From Lepeophtheirus salmonis (taxonomy: Eukaryota; Arthropoda; Copepoda; Siphonostomatoida; Caligidae), in contig NC_052137.2 in NCBI RefSeq assembly GCF_016086655.4, positions 34,554,007-34,618,006 on the forward strand: 64,000 bases of DNA. Direction: 5' to 3'. Below the pieces are notes generated by a model. It had not been told where the DNA came from. It did not search any database and saw only the letters and a program-made list of their open reading frames with translations. Made by a program: the position numbers and the translations under genes. The first letter of the stretch is position 1. Every line of letters starts with the position of its first letter. Shown one piece after another: positions 55,690 through 64,000 of the stretch.

Positions 55690-55790
55690 TGCAGTTTTCG
55701 GTAGTTGGCAATTTGAACAGTTTTACTTTATTTTCATAACTGTTATCATTATTATTTAATTCTTGAAGAGTTATCATCCAATTATATACA
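55690..55790 (-). repeat. Dispersed repeat, family B (partial, reverse)
   Basis: TTATTTTCATAACTGTTATC and ATTATTATTTAATTCTTGAA GAG are the complement of the 3' end of family B. Confidence 0.45.
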
Positions 55791-57759
55791 AGGGGTCCAG
55801 ATAAATTGCGTAAATGTTTAAAGGCTTATAATGAACAAATGAGATCAGGTAAAATCATTAATTTTTTATTATTAAAAGCTATATTTCATTACATTCAATT
55901 ATTCATAACAACATCCGCCTCTCTTGATAACTAGGGATGGGCGTCGAGCTTGTGAAAGGAACACGCAAAGGCAAGACATATGTTACCATTTATTAAAGTT
56001 AAGGTTTTCGAGGACAGAAATTCACGTAATTCTGCTATAATTCAAGTAACACTAGAATAATTAATATAAAAAGTATTCAAAATTTTGAAATTCAAATGAT
56101 TAATTAGTTAAAGTAATATAACGTATACTTGTGATGTTAATTTAAATAATTATGAGTAAAATAAATAAAAAACTGACAAAATGATTAACTATTAAAAAAA
56201 AAAATAAGAATAGAAGTTATACATAGAAAATCAAACAAATAATAATGACCAATGATACAACATAGAAGTTATTAATATTACAAATGGATTCAACATATTG
56301 AATAATAATGTATATACAAAATATAATAAGACATTTTTATACATAAATATATATACTAATTGTTAATAGAAATAAAATCCGTTTACATCCTATCATACTT
56401 CAAATACACAAGAAATACTTATAATTATCTTTAATAAATTTCACATATACATGTTCAAATCCATGGGGCATACTCAAGGGGTTATCCAAAGAATCGTATG
56501 TTAGACAAACACCTTGCATACCATTTGAATTAAAATCCCCTTTCAGACAATTCAGGCAGTTATTTATCGTTATTCGTTAATCCAGATACAACTTCACTTA
56601 CTACTGCAAAAATTAGGGCCTGTATTTTGATGAGACGAAAATGCGGAAATTCCTCACATATGTTCTCCAGGAGATACGCCCAAAGCCAGATATAGGAAAT
56701 TGAAGAAAGATACGTCTAACTTGATCATCCATCTCAAGAGAGCAGATTCGACTCCTTCTTTGCGAAGGAGATTCCAAGATTGCAACATATACGAGATCCA
56801 TTCTCAATGTGTATGGAATTTAAATTTCAAATATAATTAGTACTTACTTTATTTGAATTTATATAAAGCATGGTATTATATAGAAATATTAATTTCATAA
56901 TGTATGATGTCTTTACTGTTACATTGAAATAGTTAAAATAATTTAAAGTATTATGACGTATGCTTATAATAGAAAGTTAATTTATTATGGGTAAATTTTT
57001 TTAAAGAATACAACTAAAAACATAGTTATATTTATTAAAAAGTTTAATAAAACTTATAAGCAGAGAATTAAACAAATCAAAAATTAATATAAAAAAATAG
57101 ATTCAACCAATTATTAGTGGCATTATACATATAGAAAATGAAATGAGACATTTTTATACAGAAATAAGTACATTTATTAGCAGAATAGAGTATGCATTGG
57201 CAATGCTCGTTTTTCAATGACAAAAGAGGCACACATTTAATAAAGAAATCAAGGTAATTATCCATATAGGATATATATCAATAACTCTACCCCATAAATA
57301 GAATTGTGATTGAGATAAGTTATTTCTACGTTATATGCATCCAGGAAACTGAATGACTCTTATGAATGAAATATTTTTATTAGAGTAAGAGACGAAGCAG
57401 AGTTGACTTTAAGAACAAAAGAACTTCAGACTTTCAATGAAGGAACAATGGATGGAGGATGATAACTCCTTTGGTTCCTCACTCAGTTGATTATTCTGTA
57501 TTTTTATGGAACTTATTAGTGTTATAGCAATATACGATTAATCCGTAGAAGAGCTGTATGAATTTTCGATCATAGAGCCAATGATTTACGAGGTCAAAAG
57601 TCACAATTATAGAACTTGATGGGAAGATGCATCTACACAATGAACGATCCTTCTATTAAAGAAGATAAGATCTACCGAATGAGGGACACAAAGACGAAAT
57701 TAATTGAATCGAACATGAAAAAAGGATAAAAAGACGGTTTAAAAAAAAAAAAAAATTCA
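55791..57759. other. Very A/T-rich DNA without recognised genes
   Basis: A 64-codon minus-strand frame at 56613-56807 (RMDLVYVAILESPSQRRS) looks somewhat protein-like but has no domain I can name. A tip-like ACAAGGGGTCCAGATAAATT at 55788-55807 has no partner. Confidence 0.35.
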
Positions 57760-57970
57760 AAAATCTAAATCTGGTCGAAGAAAATTAAACTTTCTGGATA
57801 CAAATTTCAAATATAAAATTTTTTGGAGAAAAATTTCCAAAATCTATAGCTATTCAAAGAAAATTAATTTTTTTCGAAAAAAATTTAAATAAATTTCAAG
57901 TATAAAATTTTATAGAAAAAAGAAGTTGATAGCCGTTTCAGCCCACCTGTTGCTGACGCCCCTAATAATT
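57760..57970 (-). repeat. Dispersed A/T-block repeat, family I (reverse copy)
   Basis: AAATCTATAGCTATTC and AAATTTTTTGGAGAAAAATT words are followed by the cap ATAGCCGTTTCAGCCCACCT GTTGCTGACGCCCC. Confidence 0.45.
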
Positions 57971-58835
57971 GACTCAAGTAAAAATATATGTTTATGAATC
58001 ATTGTTTATACTTATAAAGTCAAAAAATAAATTGGGATTTTCTCTTTTCCCAGATTTTTGTTGAAGATTGTATTTTTTTTGCTCCTTTAGACGTACCACA
58101 TATTTTGATGACACAAATACATCAAATGTGAAAACTATTTATTCATTTAGTTTTTAATTTATATATATATATATACAAATAACAGATATTTTACTCTCAC
58201 AAAACTGTAAGCTTTTTACATACGAACTTTGTATTCTATGTGAGTTAAGAATGGTTATACCCCTTTACTTCATTCTTTCTTTAAAATATATAATGGTGTG
58301 GCTCTTATAGTATGCATAAAAAAGTGATGATTCTTATTTTCCTTCTCAATTTTCAATCGATATAATAGTAATTTAAGTATTCCTATGTAAAAAATTGTAA
58401 CATTTGTGTGACATTCAAAAAATGTGGCCCTTGCATTGAACAGTTTGACTTATATTGTAAATTTTTCAACATTTCTTGACGTTTTTAATGCTACAACACA
58501 AATGAAACGTCTAATAAATTAAAATTTATCCAATACTGAGAAAAAGAAGACTGCAAAAGTTAAAGTTGTTTGTATTTAGACAAAAGCATATTTTAATAGA
58601 ATAAATATGAAAGTATTTAATTGGTTACGTTAAAAGGAGATAATATTGAAACTACCAAAACTACAAAACCAGTTAAGGTATAAACCACGGAGGTTTTAGA
58701 TCATTGCATACAGACAAATTTGATTTGTATGTACATAGCTTTATATTATTAGAAAAAATAGGATATATTCACTTTTTCCCACAATTTAAAAAAAAAGGAC
58801 AAATCATCAACAAGCAAGGCCATCATTAAATAAAA
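57971..58835. other. A/T-rich DNA with a (TA)n tract
   Basis: An AT-dinucleotide run lies at about 58160-58176. No genes recognised. Confidence 0.45.
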
Positions 58836-59480
58836 GGTTGGGTGAAAAAGGTATTTTGTATTTTTTGCTTTATTTCAATGCTTTATAGTAAGTGGTATAA
58901 TCCTCCGATTTAAGCCAAATATGCTCTGTTCTGTTCGATTATTTATTACCAAGGAGAATTCAACTTGATAGTGATCTTTTCGTAGAAGCCTTTATCCCTA
59001 TTGTCAAAAAACTCAGGCAACCAATTTTCCCAGGCCTCTATTAAGGACAAATTTGTATCCCAAAGCGCATTGGCTATATGCGGAACAGGTAGTAGTTCCT
59101 TCGTGCCAGGTCCAAACTGTTGAGTAGATGCAGAAGAACTTCCCATAAGAGCTCCCGAAGCTTCTGGCGCGTCATCAAAGATGAGTGCGGTTTGGCGTTG
59201 TTGTTGTCAACTGTTCACCAATGCTGACCGCTTCTGTTCGATCACCTTCTTCAAACAGTTGAGTTGTTTATACTAAATGGCAAAATTGAGCGGGAGACAA
59301 ATAAACATGTACATGGACCAACAGAGTATCACCCTGTATACAAAACAAATTTTTCTTGGTCGCTTTCGACGTGTTTTTCCCTTTTAGGTTGTTAAAAATG
59401 TAAAATATGGTGACTTTCTTCATTTGAGACCGCCATACTTGACGCACAATAATTCATGACTGAAACGGCCAAGAGTAATA
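58836..59480 (-). mobile_element. Deleted mariner-family element
   Basis: On the minus strand, MAVSNEESHHILHF at about 59440 corresponds to a mariner N-terminus. After a deletion, CLKKVIEQKRSALVNS (about 59265-59215) and KLRELLWEVLLH lead into the C-terminus, whose open part is 58946-59146: ANALWDTNLSLIEAWENWLP and EFFDNRDKGFYEKITIKLNS. The last catalytic region is altered (SLDLARRNYYLF, where mariners have SPDLAPSDYHLF). The tip AAGGTTGGGTGAAAAAGG lies at 58831-58848. Frameshifts and the deletion make it inactive. Confidence 0.75.
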
Positions 59481-60331
59481 CTGTAAAAAACTACCAGCAA
59501 AAAGAGTCTGTTGTATACCTCATACCTTTACAATACTTTATCGTATGATCCGATGTGACCAATAATGAACAAGATATAATTAGTTAAAAAAAAAGGGCGA
59601 GAAGTATGAAAATACTTTTTAATAAGGGTCTAAAATATTTTGCATAGAGAAATTTTATTACAAAGTGAACCAAATGGAAGGGTGAGGCAAGTGAAAGTAA
59701 AGCATAGCTTTTTAAGGGCCACACTAATAGATAATGTAATATTATTTCTTGAATGTAAACATCTCCCTATAAACGTATAATATCAGATATACATATGTAA
59801 GAAAATTTCATTGCATACAATCAGTTTATACATCTTCATTTTAGCTTTCCTCTAAAGTTATTTTATATAACTTTTTTTAATATCAGTGAGCAGAAGATAT
59901 TCAGTGACATAATGGCTACAGGCACCTTTTATTTTATGAAAAATAGGATTTTCTCATAGAATAATAAAATAAAAAAAAGACATTGCTCTATTTCCGATAT
60001 TATAAATTCAAACATTACAAGTCTTGTAGATTATATATTATAGTTTGTATCAATCTGGTTGTAATATATTGTATATCTACATAGATAAATTCGTATTCAG
60101 AAAAGGCAATAACTTGTGGAAAAGATAATATCGTACGTGAGAGATCGACAGTCAGAAAATTGCCAAATATGGAAAACTGCCATCAATTCTACAATTGTAA
60201 CACTACGTCCCACTACGTATGGACCTCACCCATCAAACGATCCGTTCATAGTTTTCCCATCTGCAGATGGGAGAAAATAAAATAACCCTCCTAATTTCCA
60301 AAATTGCTTCTGAAATACAAAGTATTTGTAC
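59481..60331. other. A/T-rich DNA
   Basis: No gene recognised. Confidence 0.4.
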
Positions 60332-60885
60332 AGGGTGGGCCATTAAAATCTTAACAATTACTCATTCAATAATTAATGAAGATTGAGTGATTGAAATTAA
60401 TATATACTTCGATATATTAGAGTATAAGCAAATAGTTACTAAACAAAACAAAACTGAGCTCTCTACTTTACGATTGTAGATGTCAAGAAATTGTCATTTG
60501 TACGTTATCGACGTTCTTTTGAACACTTTGCCCCCCTACAAAGCTCGTGCTAACCCACTCTACTATACATTTTGGGTGCATGTCGAGGGGACGGCACTCT
60601 GTATCTGTAATCCAAACACCGAGGCCATCAAAGCCACTGTCAGCCAGTACTGGGACGGCATGACATAGGACTACATCTGGAGAGGGAGCCGAGCCTTCTG
60701 CCCCACCTGGAAGTCATCATTGCCTTTATGGGTGGCTATATTAATCATTAAGAGAGCACATCTATTTATATTATTAATTTTGTTGAAATTCTATCGTTAA
60801 TTAATAAATTAATCTTGTTGGAGTTTAAAATCCAAAGTGCTCAGATTTTAATGGACTACTCGTTATAGGATAACCATAGGACCCC
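60332..60885 (+). mobile_element. Deleted Tc1-like element with both ends
   Basis: The ends are inverted: GGGTGGGCCATTAAAATCTT (60334-60353) and, read inward from the right, GTAGTCCATTAAAATCTGAG (about 60860-60840). The interior keeps only the transposase C-third: TLPPYKARANPLYYTFWVHV (SPDxNPLDY region), then CNPNTEAIKATVSQYWDGM and a frameshifted RGSRAFCPTWKSSLPLW end. The N-terminal two thirds are deleted. Confidence 0.75.
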
Positions 60886-61689
60886 GAAACTATTTCAAAC
60901 CTACCAACCTCACTTTAAAAAAACCTATAAAATTGCCTATGCTCTAAGCTGGTGAGTTGTGCAGTCTAAATTTGGAGTTTCAAGGCATATTAAGAACAAC
61001 CACTGGTGCTCCATGAACAATAAAACGACCACATCTAATTTTCCAATGGCAAGCCCCACTAACAAGAGGAATCTATTTCATCTTTTCTGATTATAGGTAT
61101 AGGAAAAATATGGGTCATAAAAAAAATATCAAATCATACAACCTCATCAAAAACCTATTTTACTTTAAATATATACAAAGTAATCATTTTTGACTATATC
61201 TTTATTTTAATAGATTTAAATCTTTCATTTATAGAGTCTTTCGAAAATTAAACACATTTTGATTTAAAATAAGGGTAAATTAATGAAATTAAAAGAAAGT
61301 TTAATTAGAATTAATATAATAAAGGTTTTTTAATTGTGATTTTTTTCTTTATTTTATATAAATTATCCATAATATCTCCCCATTAACAGACATTTATATT
61401 TTATTGGTCTTTTATTTACTAATTCACTTCATTACTTTATTATAAGTATATATTTTATTTTTACAATATATATGTACTCTATAATTTAGGTTTATTTCAA
61501 GCACTTGTAATAATTAGATTAGAAAGAAGCTTATGAATATTATGAAATCAAATATGCGAATATAAGCTTTAAAAATTTCTCAGTGCTGTTATTTTGAGTA
61601 TATTTTTATTTAAATTAAAACTAAGGGATAAAGTTGTAAAAAAAATATGACAGCCATGTTTCGTTTACAAAGAAAAAAAAAGAAGCTAT
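60886..61689. other. A/T-rich DNA
   Basis: No gene recognised. Confidence 0.4.
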
Positions 61690-62310
61690 GTATAGAGTAA
61701 CCAGTGGTCCTTAAAAATCTTACTTAGCTGTCCGTAGTGGTAATGTTAGCTTCCAGGTGGTGGCGGATGGCCTGCCACCCGCTGGAGATGTAGTCCTCTT
61801 TCATGGCGATCCCGCGTGGGCTCATTTTGCCTTTGATAACCTAGATGATTTGATTATGGACACTGCAGGCTTTCTCTTTACATGCACCTAAAAGGTGTAG
61901 TAAAGGGGGTTGGCATTAGGGCTGTAGGAAGGTCAAAACTCTCAAAAAACAGTTCAAAGGACATGAGGGGATTAGCCTCGGGTATTTTCTTTAACTCATC
62001 TGGTTCCAGTTGGACCTTATTGACTGAGCCCTTCTTCCTTTTCAACGTTTCGTACTTGCTGACTTCGTAAATGGTGTTCCTGGGGACGCCCAACTACTTT
62101 GAGTGCCCGAATGGAAATTCTTCGATCACGCTCATGTGTCATCTTTCGACTGGTACGTAAGCAATATAGTTCAGGTTTGTTTTGTTTTTTAATTAATTAT
62201 TGATGCTTTACTACATCGAAAAATGAACTAACTTCATACACTCAACCTTCATTAATTATTGAATTAGTAGGTGATCAGATTTCAATTGACCACCCGATAT
62301 TCCTTGCATA
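61690..62310 (-). mobile_element. Deleted Tc1-like element with both ends
   Basis: Minus strand: HTH remnant (MGVPRNTIYEVSKYETLKRK, from 62093) and an acidic linker, then the C-terminus VHNQIIWVIKGK, DYISSGWQAIRHHLEANITT near 61860-61735. Ends: GGGTGGTCAATTGAAATCTG (right, read inward, near 62297) and CCAGTGGTCCTTAAAAATCT (left, near 61700). These are the same terminal family as 18340-18714 and 60332-60885. The catalytic centre is missing. Confidence 0.72.
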
Positions 62311-62452
62311 AATATACCATAGAGTACAAAGTTCATAAGTAAAGTTGTATTAAATATATCTTACCGGTAAGTAACAACTGACCATTAATAAGGTAATCCC
62401 GACGATTTGAATATTTTGTAAATGAAATCAGCTAAGCTTTCATGATGTTTAA

Positions 62453-62760
62453 TTAGATTAGTTGTGAGCAGCGAGCAAACGAATTAAATAGCCACAACCC
62501 CAACTCTGTATCTTGTAAAGAGAAGCGTTACTTTAATGTTTATCCTCAATTCTACTCTGAGTACAACATGGACCTACATTTTACTCTCCAACAAATCATC
62601 AGAGTTACTCTCCATTATCCATGAGCTCACACACTTTGTACTTAGATGTTCTCTCCTCCAGAATTAAACAGCTTTTGAAAGTATATAACGCTGCTCAGGT
62701 TGCAACCACAAAAAGTCTTGCGCTAGTCTAAAATAATAAAATTTAAAACTATATTTATTG
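62453..62760 (+). repeat. Dispersed repeat, family B (fullest copy)
   Basis: TTAGATTAGTTGTGAGCAGC, CCCCAACTCTGTATCTTG, ATCCTCAATTCTACTCTGAG, CTCTCCAACAAATCATCAGA, GTTACTCTCCATTATCCATG, ACTTAGATGTTCTCTCCTCC and CGCTGCTCAGGTTGCAACCA. It runs directly into the SINE at 62761. Confidence 0.6.
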
Positions 62761-62990
62761 AGCAACGCAGCTCAGTGGACAATGTGCTCTGGAGAAATGA
62801 TTCTTTTGAACTTGATGTACTTAGATTCGAATCACGGTCACTTCTAGGCAAAGAAATATACATTATGTATATGACCTTTAAAGACAATTCCTGGATCTGA
62901 TTGAATCATTGTATTAATACAATGTTTATAGTGTAACTTCATCGTAAAATCGTTGACACATATCTGCATGTTTATACAAAAAATATATTT
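62761..62990 (+). mobile_element. tRNA-derived SINE, most complete copy
   Basis: A box GCAGCTCAGTGGACAATG (62768-62785) and B box AGATTCGAATCACGG (62823-62837) have tRNA-like spacing. The body follows: ACATTATGTATATGACCTTT, AAAGACAATTCCTGGATCTG, and TCATTGTATTAATACAATGT TTATAG. The order of A box, B box and body joins the features seen separately in the other copies. Confidence 0.7.
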
Positions 62991-64000
62991 TTAAGAATTA
63001 CTCAGAAATAATCTATTGTTATATGCATTAGGGGGCATCACGGGACCCCAAAATTGAGCTATCACACGTTCTGACCCATCAAAAGTTGCGAATGGTAAAT
63101 AGATTTCCGTTTTACAAAAAAATACTGGACAAAAAAAAAATACCCCCATCCCTTTTTTAACCGAGAAGGTTTATGTATGAAGTGAAAAAAAAGTTTTTTA
63201 AATAAACTTTTTTTTTCTTATTAATAAATAAAGCTTTATGTACTTAAAAAAAGGATGTTGCACTTCTTTTAATTTTTTGCAAAAGTTAAATCCCTTACTT
63301 CTACAGCGAGATAAAGGTCGCCCACCCACGGATTTAGTGCGAAAATAGACGAATAAGATAACAATTACTTATGATAAGGAGAAAATTCTGCCTATATCAT
63401 ATTGGCACAATTTCTTATAATGCCAAAAAACGATGCATTTTGGACATAAATTTTAAACCCAAACATTTCCCTAATTTCTAATTTTTGGAATATTTTGTTA
63501 AATAATTTTTGCAATATTTGAAAAATGAACCAGCTATCGAGGGTTATTTTTTCCACGAATTTTTGCCTTTGTAAGTACGAATTTTTTTTTGGTAGATTTG
63601 TGTTCCTCTTTACAATCCCATTAAATGTTTTTATACTTTTTTTGGAAAATTAGTGTAAAGAGTTTTTTCTAATTTTCTTCCCGAATTTCGATTGGCCAAT
63701 TTTTCGAAAAAATAAAAGATGGAGTTCACATTTAGACAAATTTTTTCATGCATTTATAATGGTATGTTATTTGAAATTTATAATACTGATTATGCCTTCC
63801 CTAAACCAATAGTTTGTTAAGAGAAACTAAATCTATAATACATCTGGTACTGCAATAAATTTGATTATCCTCTTCAGAACGTTGCATCTCTGCCACAAAT
63901 ATTATATAAAGATCAGAACTTAATCATTTATTTTAACTTATTGATCGATTTTCACTGAAAAAAATCAATTGATCAATTTCAATGAAGTAGGTACTAACGT
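62991..64000. other. A/T-rich DNA at the window end
   Basis: No gene recognised. Short poly-A and poly-T runs only. Confidence 0.4.

Overview
This is a stretch of animal nuclear DNA, very A/T-rich by eye. It has no operons, no rRNA or tRNA genes and no CRISPR array. One spliced gene sits in a large field of decayed transposons. The density of broken Tc1/mariner copies, the tRNA-derived SINEs, and a Ty3/gypsy element primed by tRNA-Ser point to an arthropod. A caligid copepod such as a salmon louse is my best guess, but that is inference and was not tested.

The one convincing host gene is on the + strand. Three exons (7292-7490, 15087-15282, 16683-17011) join in phase and encode the first ~241 residues of an SLC16/monocarboxylate-transporter-like protein. 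It has a ~195-residue hydrophilic N-terminus, then the family signature PEGGWGY and the first membrane span. Introns 1 and 2 (about 7.6 and 1.4 kb) are full of mobile DNA. Later exons were not found by eye, so the gene continues through a very long intron, lies partly outside the window, or is broken.

Region by region:
0-7 kb: a decayed hAT transposase (CGGBP1-like type), an unclassified element with ~105-bp inverted ends, and several copies of a ~330-bp dispersed repeat (family B).
7-17 kb: the transporter gene, with SINEs, a mariner relic and Tc1 fragments in its introns.
17-28 kb: Tc1 relics, SINEs and A/T-rich filler.
28.9-32.4 kb: a Ty3/gypsy LTR retrotransposon with both LTRs, primer-binding site, and broken gag, reverse transcriptase and integrase.
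32.5-46 kb: further Tc1/mariner relics, unassigned coding-like pieces and dispersed repeats.
46-52 kb: two ~600-bp foldback (palindromic) elements of one family and more Tc1 relics.
52-64 kb: tandem repeats, a long Tc1 relic, a mariner relic, two short deleted Tc1 elements with matching ends, and a family B + SINE pair.

Nearly all recognisable protein homology other than the transporter is transposon-derived and non-functional (stops, frameshifts, deletions). I found no undescribed multi-gene system. The most interesting items are the long-tailed SLC16 gene, the foldback family, the recurrent retention of both ends in deleted Tc1 copies, and the SINE and family B repeats.
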